Assembly: GCF_008933115.1 (NCBI RefSeq)
Contig: NZ_WBVO01000001.1
Span: 248,001 to 312,000 of the forward strand
Length of the DNA: 64,000 bases
Reading direction: 5' to 3'
Source of the DNA: Phaeocystidibacter luteus
GTDB taxonomy: Bacteria > Bacteroidota > Bacteroidia > Flavobacteriales > Schleiferiaceae
Notes under the pieces: model-generated
The model's input: the letters and a program-made list of their open reading frames with translations, nothing else
The model's database searches: none
Told to the model about the DNA's origin: nothing
Part shown: piece after piece, positions 41,784-50,977 of the stretch
How the letters are laid out: the number at the start of each line of letters is the position of its first letter
How positions within the stretch are numbered: the stretch's first letter is position 1
Made by a program: the position numbers and the translations under genes

Positions 41784-43095
41784 GATTGTAAATGTATCTG
41801 GTTACGGAATAGACTTTATTCAACTCGTGAGCATTGAAATCTTCTGGGTGAAGTTCTGCCTTGTTGAAAAGATAGAACAGGCTTTCAATCTCACCACTGT
41901 GCTCAGGCAGCATCACCTTCAACGTGTCCCGAAGCTGATTGTCAATCTTGCCATTTCTGCGCATTCTCGTTTTGCACCATTGGGCAAATTGAAGCTTGAT
42001 TTCGAGCGCAAGTGAGGCGTGATTGTTTGCTGACTTTGATTGAAGAATTCCCAAGCTCTTGGCAAATTCTAACGTTTGATTTTTCGGTCGGTTGATGATA
42101 GGGATCACACGTTGTCTTCGCTGAGTTCTGAAGATCAAGAAGGCGACTAACGATCCCACAAGTACGAACCACGCCCAACGGAGTGATCGATAGGATAGAA
42201 GGAATGTAATTGGCGAACGTTGATCAGAGCTGTTCGGATTCCTATCCTTATCATACTTAGGCCTGTAGGCGTCAAACCAATAGAATCCACTCGGCAACTC
42301 CATTGTGAAGTCCGATGCATATTGGAAATTATCCGGATTACTCAAGCAGTAATTTGTCAAGTGCGGGGCTGCCAGTAGAATGATGTAATACCCGTTTCCT
42401 CTTGGAACTTTCCATCCGATGATTTCATCTTCAAAATCGGATACATGTGTAATCACTTCATACTCTGGGTAAAGCGTGTCTAGAATGTTCTTGTGAACTG
42501 AATAGCGCACCAATGCTTGAGGCAACTCATCAATTGTATCGTTGGATTGTGCGTGATTAAACGTTGAGGCTGACTTGGTCTTGGCATTCACTGCATGGAT
42601 TTCTCCTGTATTCTCCAAAACGGACAATGGCAAGAAGTTCAAGGCTTGAACTGGTTGGAAGAGGTTACTCTCCACTGTAAAGCTGTCAACAACGGCAGTA
42701 TCACGTTTATCAAACGAAGACCCCGTAGTGATGAGTTTGTGGATTCGTACAGAATACGTCGACTCATACATCACCACAACATGTCCAGCCGTAACCATAC
42801 TATCCAAAACGAATTCATGAATAGAGTCGAAGAAGGGCTGACGGTTCACAAAGGCGATTGTACCGAGCTTATTTGAATCCATATCCCAGTTCCAATCCTC
42901 AATCGGACCAATCTGCATCTCGATATCTGTACCATTTCTTGCCTCAATCAGCTCGTGATACATTCCCAAGTCGTACGGCGTTTCACCTTCTTTGTCTAAC
43001 CCATAGTACCAATGGTCTTCACTTCGCAACAAGAAGTAAGCTATGACTGCCACTGCAAGGGCGAGAACTACGTATATGACCGCATTATTTTTCAT
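41776..43095 (-). CDS. DUF4350-like membrane protein
   Basis: 439 residues: an N-terminal helix (AVIYVVLALAVAVIAYFLL), an extracytoplasmic or soluble domain with beta-sandwich character, a second helix at about residue 312-330 (WAWFVLVGSLVAFLIF), and a helical cytoplasmic tail. This matches DUF4350 proteins found beside MoxR and DUF58. The tail (LGILQSKSANNHASLALEIK) resembles a membrane-proximal helical bundle. It overlaps the DUF4129-like gene by 11 bases and MoxR by eight. Function unknown. Confidence 0.83.
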   Translation of the reverse strand: MKNNAVIYVVLALAVAVIAYFLLRSEDHWYYGLDKEGETPYDLGMYHELIEARNGTDIEMQIGPIEDWNWDMDSNKLGTIAFVNRQPFFDSIHEFVLDSMVTAGHVVVMYESTYSVRIHKLITTGSSFDKRDTAVVDSFTVESNLFQPVQALNFLPLSVLENTGEIHAVNAKTKSASTFNHAQSNDTIDELPQALVRYSVHKNILDTLYPEYEVITHVSDFEDEIIGWKVPRGNGYYIILLAAPHLTNYCLSNPDNFQYASDFTMELPSGFYWFDAYRPKYDKDRNPNSSDQRSPITFLLSYRSLRWAWFVLVGSLVAFLIFRTQRRQRVIPIINRPKNQTLEFAKSLGILQSKSANNHASLALEIKLQFAQWCKTRMRRNGKIDNQLRDTLKVMLPEHSGEIESLFYLFNKAELHPEDFNAHELNKVYSVTRYIYNHV

Positions 43096-43741
43096 TCTGC
43101 AATGATTTTACGCGGTTCATCCATTGGTCAAATCCAACAGAGTTTATGGGTTTGTGTCCGTACCACACACGATCGAAAACGACAACGGTTTCAGCGTAAC
43201 CTTGACGAACCGTATCATTCACTATCTCCAACAGATACTGGCCATTTGTCTTATATGGTTCCCAGCTTATGTGGTTCTGATTGTGCAGGGATCTGAGTAA
43301 CTCCAGGAAGTTCAAGTGAACTAGCATCCTCAAGTCTTGTTCTGCGCTTGCTTCTTCGAGTAGTTCATCGAGACTGACATTAAGAAGGTCTTGTTCAGCA
43401 TGCTCGACCGAAGTAGCTGCTTTCAATTCACTAACCTTGGCATTATCCATTCGCTGCTGATAAAGCCAAATCAAGTAAACTACAACAAGTATGACCAATA
43501 CGGCTAACGCAGTACTCAGCCAAGCATTCCTAGTAAACCAGCTCGATGTAGGTGGATCCACTTCCAGCTCTTCAATCGGCCGCTGACGCTCTTCACGTTC
43601 AGGCTTTGGCTCGATATCCGAGTAGTCGTAGTCTTCGCGCAATTCATCGTAGGCCTCTTTACTGAGTCCTTCTTGAGCAAAAGAGTTTGGATTACAAGCG
43701 ATTACCGCTAAGAATATAAAGAGATACTTATACAGCCTCAT
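43085..43741 (-). CDS. DUF4129-like membrane protein
   Basis: 218 residues with a signal peptide (MRLYKYLFIFLAVIACNPNSF), a possible lipobox at AVIAC, an extracytoplasmic acidic linker rich in Glu and Pro, one helix at about 77-93 and a cytoplasmic tail whose end (FLELLRSLHNQNHISWEPYK, then VVFDRVWYG) matches the DUF4129 C-terminal domain seen next to transglutaminase/MoxR clusters. A start three codons earlier at 43750 is equally possible. It overlaps SpoIIM by 14 bases and DUF4350 by 11. Confidence 0.8.
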   Translation of the reverse strand: MRLYKYLFIFLAVIACNPNSFAQEGLSKEAYDELREDYDYSDIEPKPEREERQRPIEELEVDPPTSSWFTRNAWLSTALAVLVILVVVYLIWLYQQRMDNAKVSELKAATSVEHAEQDLLNVSLDELLEEASAEQDLRMLVHLNFLELLRSLHNQNHISWEPYKTNGQYLLEIVNDTVRQGYAETVVVFDRVWYGHKPINSVGFDQWMNRVKSLQNEK

Positions 43742-45623
43742 CGATACCATATCTCTTTTTACGTGGTGGAATACTTGCGATATTTTCTCTCAATTTCTTG
43801 GCAGTAATTTGTTCATCCAACGTTTCAGTCAATAACGCTCCACCGAATTGCGCACTTGCCAAAACGAGCAAAACAGTTAAGAACGCTAGAAATGCAAGAA
43901 CACCCAGAGAAATCAGCGATTCGCCTTGATTCCATGCAGTGAAAGAATTCAAAAAGTAGAGTAGGACACTGGCTAGGGCGCTTTGAATTAGAATGATTGC
44001 GAGAACGAGCGACAATCCACTAATCATCACCCAACCGAATACCTTACCGAAGTTTTCAAGGAAGCTTCCCAAAGCCTTACCTAAGGCCTGTAAATAACCA
44101 AGATTGCCAATGTACGCCCTAGCCATAGTCAATGTTAATAGGGGGTAGCCAACAGACAACACCACAACAATCCATGCACCGTGCACACTTAACAAGCTGC
44201 TAATGGCGAGAAGAACAATCGCGTTGGCCAGGCAAAGTAATGCAGATTGATGCCACTTCTTAGTTCCTTTGTACTTCCAACTCAGCACCATGGTTTGGAC
44301 AATGGAGACGGATGTAACGAAGAAAATCGAGCTAAGTATTGGATTCCCAGAGGATAAGAAGAAAATCTCGATCGTGTTCTCAACTCCATAAATCACAGCT
44401 TCAATGATGGAAGCCGTGATGATGATGTATGCATTCGAAGTTTCCAATATTACATTCTCCCAGAGCTCCTCTGTGAGATAACTGTAGGCTATTGTCCCCG
44501 CCGCAAGTAGCGTTGGAATCCAAATAAACTTGGACAGCCATTTTGAGAAGTAGTGGATTGAAACCTGGAATATTTCACCCACATTCATAATGTCATTCTC
44601 GTCAATCGGCTTGCTAGCAATAATGCCCTGATCTGTAGGCCTATCCTCAACTCGCTGCAATTTGCGGCCATATCTCCAAGGCAGATAAACGAAGTAGCCT
44701 ACCATGATGAACAAGTTCGTCAATATGAACAACAGCCTGTAAATGTTTGGGATATCGTCATGTCGCGTGACATAGGCTTCCACCCAAGCGGCGAAGATGA
44801 TAAAGGGAACAAGGGCTAAGATCACCTTCATGCCCCGATAGAACTGCAGTCGTAAGGATAGTAATCGGCTGTAATTTCCTGGGAATAGATATCCGGAACC
44901 TAGTAGCAGTCCTGCACCGCCGCCGAGTATGATGCTCGATAGCTCCACGGTACCGTGTTGAAATATGGTGAGGAAGCTAGGAATGAATAATCCTTTCTGG
45001 ATGAAGTAATACTGAAATACTCCTACCATGATTCCATTGGTCATCAAGGCACCAATGGAACCAATTCCGAAGAAAAGCCCCATGACAAAGCAGAAGATGA
45101 GAACCCACAGGTTGTTTAGGGCGATTCGCGTGAACATGTCGAAACTGTCCGCCTTCTTGTACACCGCCATAGGATCATCATTCGCGATGTTCTCTTCTGT
45201 CATCTGCACATAGCCTTCGCTCAAGATTTCGTTAGCAAAGGCGGAATCTTGCTCCAGTGAAAATGCACCGATAACGATGGCTATCGCGAAGATGGCAAAG
45301 GCGAGTAAAAACTGCTTTCTACCATGGTACATGATGCTTGGAATCTCTCTCAACCAAAACTGACTTATCGGATTCTTCTTCGATTCACGATTTTTGTGAA
45401 TGAGTCGGTAGATGTCAGATGTTAAATTATTGAGATATAAGCGAATAGACCTCCTTCTGTAGAATGTCTGCGCATGCCCTAAATCATCCGTTAGTTGGAT
45501 GTAATCTTCACCGAGTGAGGAGTTTAGTCCTTTTTTTCTGCGAGATTTTTTGAGAGCTTCAACAGACTTTTCGAGAGGAGCCCAGCGGGCGGAGTTTTCT
45601 TTTACGAATTGACTTTCTTTCAT
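43728..45623 (-). CDS. SpoIIM-family membrane protein (stage II sporulation protein M-like)
   Basis: Large integral membrane protein of 631 residues, about ten or more helices. The SpoIIM-like core is near residues 100-250: ALNNLWVLIFCFVMGLFFG, GALMTNGIMVGVFQ and FLTIFQHGTVELSS. The organism is not expected to sporulate; in Bacteroidota these proteins sit with MoxR/DUF58/RDD genes and are not linked to spores. The first 90 residues are hydrophilic. It heads the overlapping leftward run and is divergent from the RDD gene across 75 bases. Confidence 0.88.
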   Translation of the reverse strand: MKESQFVKENSARWAPLEKSVEALKKSRRKKGLNSSLGEDYIQLTDDLGHAQTFYRRRSIRLYLNNLTSDIYRLIHKNRESKKNPISQFWLREIPSIMYHGRKQFLLAFAIFAIAIVIGAFSLEQDSAFANEILSEGYVQMTEENIANDDPMAVYKKADSFDMFTRIALNNLWVLIFCFVMGLFFGIGSIGALMTNGIMVGVFQYYFIQKGLFIPSFLTIFQHGTVELSSIILGGGAGLLLGSGYLFPGNYSRLLSLRLQFYRGMKVILALVPFIIFAAWVEAYVTRHDDIPNIYRLLFILTNLFIMVGYFVYLPWRYGRKLQRVEDRPTDQGIIASKPIDENDIMNVGEIFQVSIHYFSKWLSKFIWIPTLLAAGTIAYSYLTEELWENVILETSNAYIIITASIIEAVIYGVENTIEIFFLSSGNPILSSIFFVTSVSIVQTMVLSWKYKGTKKWHQSALLCLANAIVLLAISSLLSVHGAWIVVVLSVGYPLLTLTMARAYIGNLGYLQALGKALGSFLENFGKVFGWVMISGLSLVLAIILIQSALASVLLYFLNSFTAWNQGESLISLGVLAFLAFLTVLLVLASAQFGGALLTETLDEQITAKKLRENIASIPPRKKRYGIDEAV

Positions 45624-45698
45624 AGAGGTCAGGCTAAAATAGAAATTCGTTTCGTTGAGTCAACATTAAATGAAAGAGGTTTTCTATTTTCACCCCTT

Positions 45699-46436
45699 AT
45701 GAAAACTATTGATGTTCTCACCCCGCAAAACGTAAAGCTGGAATTGCAGTTGGCCCCAGCAGGAATACGAATTGCGGCCTTCGCTCTCGATCAAGTGTTT
45801 TTTCTGGTCCTACTGTTTCTCATCACCTACACCATAGGTGAGTTATTCAGTTATAATTCAACTACCTACGAGATTTTCATCTACTTCATCTTCTTGCCAT
45901 TCATCATCTTTTATTCGATGATTATGGAGTTGATTTGGAATGGACAAACGATAGGAAAGAAGCTCTTGGGAATTCGCGTAATGCGGATGGATGGCGAGCC
46001 GGTTGGTGTCGACGAGGTTCTGTCGCGCTGGTTTATGCGACTCGTTGATATCCTAATGAGCGCGGGCAGCCTCGCCTTGCTCATGGTTTCTACAAGTCGC
46101 TATCGCCAGCGTTTTGGGGATGTGTTAGGAGGAACTATCGTTGTTCGCGAGCGAAATGCGCAACAATCGGTAACACTCTCGCATGTGATGAAGCTCGATA
46201 CAAAGGACAGTTATGAACCTGTGTATCCAAGAGCGCGCCTGCTTTCGGAAGACGAAGCTCTTCTCCTAAAACGTACATTGGTACGCTACGAATCTCGTCC
46301 AAATGAAGGACATCAAAAGGCCATTGTTGAGCTTTCTAACAAGCTAGTGGAAGTGCTAGAAATAAAAAAGGCGGAGAAAAAACATACTGATTTCCTCCGC
46401 ACTCTCTTAAAAGATTATATCGTCCTTACTCGCTAA
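45699..46436 (+). CDS. RDD-family membrane protein
   Basis: 245 residues with three membrane helices and the RDD signatures APAGIRIAAFALDQVFF (Arg and Asp in helix 1), IGKKLLGIRVMRMDGEP and the second conserved Arg-Asp turn GEPVGVDEVLSRWFMRL. The RDD domain is found in several putative transporters and envelope proteins. The cytoplasmic tail (about 150-245) is helical and highly charged. The ATG at 45699 is chosen; an upstream frame to 45609 overlaps the SpoIIM start. It diverges from the SpoIIM operon, and an RDD/SpoIIM pair is a common arrangement. Confidence 0.9.
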   Translation: MKTIDVLTPQNVKLELQLAPAGIRIAAFALDQVFFLVLLFLITYTIGELFSYNSTTYEIFIYFIFLPFIIFYSMIMELIWNGQTIGKKLLGIRVMRMDGEPVGVDEVLSRWFMRLVDILMSAGSLALLMVSTSRYRQRFGDVLGGTIVVRERNAQQSVTLSHVMKLDTKDSYEPVYPRARLLSEDEALLLKRTLVRYESRPNEGHQKAIVELSNKLVEVLEIKKAEKKHTDFLRTLLKDYIVLTR

Positions 46437-46445
46437 GGCTTTGCA

Positions 46446-46730
46446 TTATAGCGACATAAGGCCTTCAATGCCCTCTGCATCTCGGTATCTCTCGATAACC
46501 GATTCCGGTGACATCATCATCTCCTTGGCAGTGATAGCCACAAAGTTTCCATTCTTGCTTGTACGCATAGAAACTTGCGACTCCTTAGTGTTAAAGAGGG
46601 CTTCTACCTGAGCCACCTTCTGATTATCGGCCGGCACGATGAACTTAAACATGTACACCGATGGCCATTTTTCCAAGTCGCTGAGCTGTTGTCTCAGCTT
46701 TTCGTACTTCGCTTCGCGATCTGCACTCAT
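46446..46730 (-). CDS. DUF493 (YbeD-like) protein
   Basis: Small conserved cytoplasmic protein of 94 residues with the ferredoxin-like DUF493 fold. Family features: PSVYMFKFIVPADNQKVAQV, then MRTSKNGNFVAITAKEMM and PESVIERYRDA. The ATG at 46730 is preferred over the longer frame to 46757, which reaches into the divergent gene's start region. It converges on the RDD gene, nine bases from stop to stop. YbeD resembles a regulatory ACT-like module but no ligand is established to my knowledge. Confidence 0.9.
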   Translation of the reverse strand: MSADREAKYEKLRQQLSDLEKWPSVYMFKFIVPADNQKVAQVEALFNTKESQVSMRTSKNGNFVAITAKEMMMSPESVIERYRDAEGIEGLMSL

Positions 46731-46796
46731 TGTTTCCTCCTTATTTTGAGATTGCAAATGTCTGAAGAATGCTCGAACTTCCCTAAAAACTTCGTT

Positions 46797-47276
46797 ATGA
46801 GAACACTCGATTCATGGTTCGCCGAATATTCTGAAAGTCATCAGAATCCTTTGAATAAACTCATCCATTGGATTTGTGTTCCGAGCATATTCTTTTCGAT
46901 TCTAGCATTAGTGTCGTCTATACCCGCCCAAACCTTACAAAACCTAGCGCCAGAGTCCATGGCATGGTTCGCAAATTGGGGCACACTCATCCTAATCTTT
47001 GTATTGATATTCTATTACCGCCATTCCGTTCCAATGGGAATCGCGATGACCGCATTCTCCATACTGTGCATCATTGGTGTGGAAGCGCTTCGAGTGTTGC
47101 CATTTCCAATGTGGGCGACAGCGCTAATTATTTTTGTTGCGGCTTGGATCGGACAGTTTTATGGCCATCAAGTGGAAGGGAAGAAGCCTAGCTTTTTAAA
47201 AGATCTCCAGTTTCTGCTCATAGGACCGGCTTGGTTGATGGGATTCATCTTTAAGAGCGCAGGAATTCGGTATTGA
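46797..47276 (+). CDS. Mpo1-like (DUF962) membrane protein
   Basis: Small membrane protein of 159 residues with about four helices. The N-terminus LDSWFAEYSESHQNPLNKLI and HWICVPSIFFSI give the DUF962 histidines expected to bind iron; later His in YYRHSVPMGIA and GQFYGHQVEGKKPSFL match the remaining conserved positions. The yeast homologue Mpo1 is a dioxygenase acting on 2-hydroxy fatty acids, so a lipid alpha-oxidation role is possible but not shown here. The ATG at 46797 is the family-typical start; 46758 is an alternative. It is followed by a convergent terminator. Confidence 0.87.
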   Translation: MRTLDSWFAEYSESHQNPLNKLIHWICVPSIFFSILALVSSIPAQTLQNLAPESMAWFANWGTLILIFVLIFYYRHSVPMGIAMTAFSILCIIGVEALRVLPFPMWATALIIFVAAWIGQFYGHQVEGKKPSFLKDLQFLLIGPAWLMGFIFKSAGIRY

Positions 47277-47278
47277 CC

Positions 47279-47309
47279 AAAAAAAAAGAGGGAACCTTTC
47301 GGCTCCCTC
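47279..47309 (-). terminator. Terminator of the C1 peptidase gene
   Basis: A nine-position stem (47288-47296 with 47301-47309, one G-U wobble) with a 4-base loop and a leftward T run (plus A at 47279-47287). It lies 25 bases after the peptidase stop. The Mpo1-like gene ends only two bases away on the other side. Confidence 0.85.
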
Positions 47310-47333
47310 CCATAACAAGGCTGATGTATTATA

Positions 47334-48512
47334 TTAATCCATCAAGTCTTCAACGTGAGATGTCACCGCTTCCTTGTGCATCATCACAGAAATAGTTTTA
47401 TAGCGAACGTACGCCTCTGAAACATAGAGGTATCCAGGACGATAATCGTTATCGCGAATTCCCCAGCTGTTCTTTACAATGTAATAGATGTCGCCATTCT
47501 GGTCTTTAACCTTACCGGTGATTTGCATGGCGTGGTCATCCGTAGTTTCGTAGTTGTCGTATGCAGCCTGACGAATTTCCTGTGTTACTTCCATCTGTGG
47601 ACACGGAGCCTCAAAGCAAGCAGCTTTCTCCTCGTCGGTGAGCATGTCCCAATTGTCAGGCGCTAGTGCTAGGCCAGAACGCAGACTAAACCAGCCGCGC
47701 TCGATATCTGCAGCCCAGGCAACTGTATATCCTTCTTCCAGGGCGTTGTCGATGTTCGACATCATCTCATCAAGCTCTACGTTAATGGAACTTCCCCAAG
47801 TCCAGTTGTCAGGAACCTGAATTTGTACTTCCGTTTCGAAAGGGTAGTGGGTCCAAGATGTCAACTGTACATAGTCAGCCGGGTTTACGCCAACCACCTC
47901 ATCGGCGAATGAACGCGGAGTGTACTTTTTACCGTCGTACTCGAATTCCGCAGGGAATTCTCCCAAATAGGCGTCTAGATAGGCAGTGAATGCCGCCTTC
48001 CAAACAGGAGTAACACCTGAACGGTTGTGATTTTCGATGACCGCATCAAGGATGCCTTTTAGCGCTGATTCTAGCTCACCATGCTCATTCATTTCAGTAC
48101 CGTAGTTCAAACCTCGGTATGCGTCTTGTGGAACAGCACCGTATTTGTCAAGGACATACATCACATCAGGCAATGCGCCGCCTTGTGCGAAGTTCAGGTG
48201 ACCGTGAAGGCGAACGTACTTTTCAGCTTTGTCGATATACACCTGACGAACCGTGAACATTTCAGAAAGGTCGATTGGGTCTTTACCCATGCGGATCATT
48301 TCTGATTCAACGAAAGAGCTTGTAGCGTAACTCCAGCAGGTGCCTGAGCTCGCTTGGTTCTTTACGGCAGTGGCGTCAAGGTCGATGATGGTTTCGAATT
48401 CATACCCTGGCCCCTCAGCGGCATTTCCTTGGTTTGCTTGGTTAACCAAGTTGTCTTGACCAAAGGCAGTCAAACTAATGAATCCCAACACTGGGATAAG
48501 CATTTTCTTCAT
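47334..48512 (-). CDS. Secreted C1-family (bleomycin hydrolase/PepC-like) cysteine peptidase
   Basis: Papain-fold cysteine peptidase of 392 residues with an N-terminal signal peptide MKKMLIPVLGFISLTAFGQ, so it acts in the periplasm or outside. The catalytic triad reads Cys in NQASSGTCWSYATSSF, His in TTDDHAMQITG and Asn in VKNSWGIRD; a Gln upstream of the Cys (KNQASSGTC) can be the oxyanion residue. The layout and length resemble bleomycin hydrolase/aminopeptidase C. No T9SS sorting domain is present. Monocistronic, with its own terminator. Confidence 0.92.
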   Translation of the reverse strand: MKKMLIPVLGFISLTAFGQDNLVNQANQGNAAEGPGYEFETIIDLDATAVKNQASSGTCWSYATSSFVESEMIRMGKDPIDLSEMFTVRQVYIDKAEKYVRLHGHLNFAQGGALPDVMYVLDKYGAVPQDAYRGLNYGTEMNEHGELESALKGILDAVIENHNRSGVTPVWKAAFTAYLDAYLGEFPAEFEYDGKKYTPRSFADEVVGVNPADYVQLTSWTHYPFETEVQIQVPDNWTWGSSINVELDEMMSNIDNALEEGYTVAWAADIERGWFSLRSGLALAPDNWDMLTDEEKAACFEAPCPQMEVTQEIRQAAYDNYETTDDHAMQITGKVKDQNGDIYYIVKNSWGIRDNDYRPGYLYVSEAYVRYKTISVMMHKEAVTSHVEDLMD

Positions 48513-48602
48513 GTTTGCGGAGTTTTTCGTTTAGAAGTCGTGCAAGATAAACATCGAAGCGAAATACGACTTGTTCACAGTTGCCAATTCGTCTAATTCC
48601 AT

Positions 48603-48629
48603 AAAAAAAGCCGCCCGAAGGCAGCTTTT
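48603..48629 (-). terminator. Terminator of the 3-hydroxyacyl-CoA dehydrogenase gene
   Basis: A nine-position stem (48607-48615 with 48620-48628; one wobble) around a CGAA loop (TTCG on the transcript), followed leftward by a T run. It lies 20 bases after the dehydrogenase stop. Confidence 0.85.
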
Positions 48630-48648
48630 AAATTTTGTTTTATGTCGA

Positions 48649-49536
48649 TTAAGCGAACTGTGAAGACACTTTCGCGTTCTTCGGACCTTCGCTGTAGTCG
48701 TAAAATCCTTCTCCGGATTTAACGCCGAGTTTACCAGCGGTAACCATATTTACGAGTAATGGGCACGGAGCATACTTCGGATTTCCAAAGCCTTCGTGCA
48801 GAACGTTCAGGATACTCAAGCACACGTCGAGTCCGATAAAGTCGGCCAACTGTAGAGGTCCCATTGGATGAGCCATCCCGAGCTTCATGATAGAATCAAT
48901 TTCGCTTACACCAGCAACCCCTTCATGGAGTGAGATGATTGCTTCGTTGATCATTGGCATCAAGATTCTATTTGCAACGAATCCTGGGTAGTCATTACAC
49001 GGTACTGGAATCTTGTTCAACTTCTTTGAAAGATCAACAATGATGTCCGTGGTTTCATCAGAAGTGCTGTATCCGCGGATAATTTCAATCAGCTTCATGA
49101 CTGGTACTGGGTTCATGAAGTGCATTCCAATAACCTTGTCAGGGCGCTTCGTTGCGGCCGCAATCTTAGTGATGGAAATGGAAGAAGTGTTTGTAGCGAG
49201 GATACAAGCGGCAGGTGTTAGCTCATCTAATTGACGAAACAAGTCGAGTTTGATGTCGATACGCTCTGTAGCTGCTTCAACAACCAAGTCAGCGTTCTCA
49301 ACAGAAGGCTTCAATTCCGTAGAAGTGGTGAGTCTTCCCAGAGCGGCATTTTTGTCGTCTTCTGAAATGAGTTCTTTGGATACTTGACGGTCCATGTTCT
49401 TGCCAATTGTGGCAAGCGCGCGATCTAGGCTGTCTTGTTTGATATCGAAAAGTCGAACGTTGTAACCGTGTTGAGCGAAAACGTGTGCAATACCATTACC
49501 CATGGTTCCTGCTCCAATCACTGTAATATTCTTCAT
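48649..49536 (-). CDS. 3-hydroxyacyl-CoA (3-hydroxybutyryl-CoA) dehydrogenase
   Basis: NAD(P)-dependent enzyme of 295 residues, oxidising or reducing 3-hydroxybutyryl-CoA. The Rossmann motif is VIGAGTMGNGIAHVFAQHG; the catalytic elements are ATNTSSISITKIA and GMHFMNPVPVMKLIEII (His/Asn region), then NDYPGFVANRILMPMINEA and a C-terminal domain with DFIGLDVCLSIL. The length matches the short Hbd/PaaH type without a hydratase fusion. It is followed by its own terminator. The sugar transferase gene upstream on the same strand ends 25 bases before it. Confidence 0.95.
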   Translation of the reverse strand: MKNITVIGAGTMGNGIAHVFAQHGYNVRLFDIKQDSLDRALATIGKNMDRQVSKELISEDDKNAALGRLTTSTELKPSVENADLVVEAATERIDIKLDLFRQLDELTPAACILATNTSSISITKIAAATKRPDKVIGMHFMNPVPVMKLIEIIRGYSTSDETTDIIVDLSKKLNKIPVPCNDYPGFVANRILMPMINEAIISLHEGVAGVSEIDSIMKLGMAHPMGPLQLADFIGLDVCLSILNVLHEGFGNPKYAPCPLLVNMVTAGKLGVKSGEGFYDYSEGPKNAKVSSQFA

Positions 49537-49561
49537 CTCTCTAATTTAAAATAGGTCAATC

Positions 49562-50977
49562 TTATTTTCCGCGGCCTTGCAAAACTATCAAAATGGTGTA
49601 GAAGAGAATCTTCAAATCATTGAAGAAGCTGACGTTTTCAATGTAAATGAGGTCGAACTTTAGTCGATCAATCATCTCATCTACGGTTGAAGCATATCCG
49701 AACTTCACCATTCCCCATGACGTAATGCCGGGTTTTACTTTGTGCACGTGCTTGTAGTGTGGTGCTTTCGACTTGATCTTGTCGATGTAATACTGACGTT
49801 CAGGACGAGGTCCCACAATACTCATTTCACCGATAAGAACATTCAAGAACTGCGGAAGTTCATCTAAGCGATACTTGCGCATAACCTTCCCCCAAGGTGT
49901 AATTCTATCATCCTCATCGCTAGATAGTTGTGGGCCGTGTTTCTCAGCATCTTGATACATGCTTCGAAACTTGATAATGTGGAAAGGGTGTCCGTGTAAG
50001 CCAATCCGCTGCTGACGGTAAAAGATGGGGCCCTTCGAACTCTGGCGAACCATTATCGCCGTAAAGAGCATGATGGGCGAGAAGATTGAAAGTAGTAGAA
50101 GGGAAATCAATATGTCAAAAGCTCGCTTTGCAATCCGTTGCCACAAAGGCATAATCTCGTGCTTCACTTCAATCAGTGGAATCCCATAGGATTCGAGTCG
50201 AACCTTACCCACAATAATGTCGTACGTATCGGGAATAGACTTCACGCGTACATCGTGGTCCTCAAGTATATTTATAATGGCCTCGAGTTTCTCGTGTTCC
50301 TTGGATTCAATGGCGATGAGTACTTCTTCTACCTCGTATTCATCGATGATTCGCGTAAGCTCTTTGTAGTTGCCGAGTAGGGGGAGATCTTTTTCAACCA
50401 GAAATTCAATTCGCTCTCGTACGGATACAAATCCTACAAAATGGTGTCCTGTTGTATTCCGCTGTTTGCGGATCTCATTGTACAGCTTTACCGCCTTTTC
50501 GTTAGATCCTACGAGCAGGGTGTTAAACCAAATCTTTCTAGCCTGTATCCTTCTATTGGTGCGGGTTGATAAGATGAAACGAAATGTGACCGTGGGGATG
50601 AATAGGGCGCTCAGGTAAACACCGAATGACTCGTAGTACTGTTGATAATTCTCTACGATGTCATTTAAAATGAGCGCAAAGAAAATCACGATTGAACCGA
50701 GCACGTTGGATCCTAAGGTCTGGAAGATCTCTTTTAGTCGTGATCTCCTCCAAATGTCGCGGTAAAAACCAAGCAAGATGTAAATCAGAAGCCAGTAGAG
50801 AGTAGTGGTGAATAGTCCGATGTAGAACATGTTGTCCCACTCTAAACTATTTACACTAAACACTTCAGGTTCAATATATTCCTTTCGAAAAGTGTAGAGT
50901 ACGGCGTAAGCGGTCAATGCGGAAATCGCATCGAACAGCAGATAGAGTGCAACCTGCTTACGCGTATTCTTCTTCAT
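49562..50977 (-). CDS. Polyprenyl-phosphate sugar-phosphate transferase (WcaJ/PglC-type), exopolysaccharide initiation
   Basis: Membrane enzyme of 471 residues that loads the first sugar-1-phosphate onto undecaprenyl phosphate. N-terminal region has about four helices and a Rossmann-like middle domain (TLLVGSNEKAVKLYNEIR). The C-terminal catalytic domain carries the bacterial sugar transferase signatures: KRAFDILISLLLLSIFSPIM, PIFYRQQRIGLHGHPFHIIK, FRSMYQDAE, RKYRLDELPQFLNVLIGEMS and VGPRPERQYY. The start overlaps the lipoprotein stop by one base (TAATG), so the two are coupled. This is a second initiating enzyme of the window, of a different family from the WecA-like protein at 2.8 kb. Confidence 0.93.
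   Translation of the reverse strand: MKKNTRKQVALYLLFDAISALTAYAVLYTFRKEYIEPEVFSVNSLEWDNMFYIGLFTTTLYWLLIYILLGFYRDIWRRSRLKEIFQTLGSNVLGSIVIFFALILNDIVENYQQYYESFGVYLSALFIPTVTFRFILSTRTNRRIQARKIWFNTLLVGSNEKAVKLYNEIRKQRNTTGHHFVGFVSVRERIEFLVEKDLPLLGNYKELTRIIDEYEVEEVLIAIESKEHEKLEAIINILEDHDVRVKSIPDTYDIIVGKVRLESYGIPLIEVKHEIMPLWQRIAKRAFDILISLLLLSIFSPIMLFTAIMVRQSSKGPIFYRQQRIGLHGHPFHIIKFRSMYQDAEKHGPQLSSDEDDRITPWGKVMRKYRLDELPQFLNVLIGEMSIVGPRPERQYYIDKIKSKAPHYKHVHKVKPGITSWGMVKFGYASTVDEMIDRLKFDLIYIENVSFFNDLKILFYTILIVLQGRGK

Noticed and set aside
46429-46454. Short TCGCTA/TAGCGA hairpin between the RDD and DUF493 genes
   Set aside because: Only six base pairs, with a long loop and no T run on either side; too weak to call a terminator.
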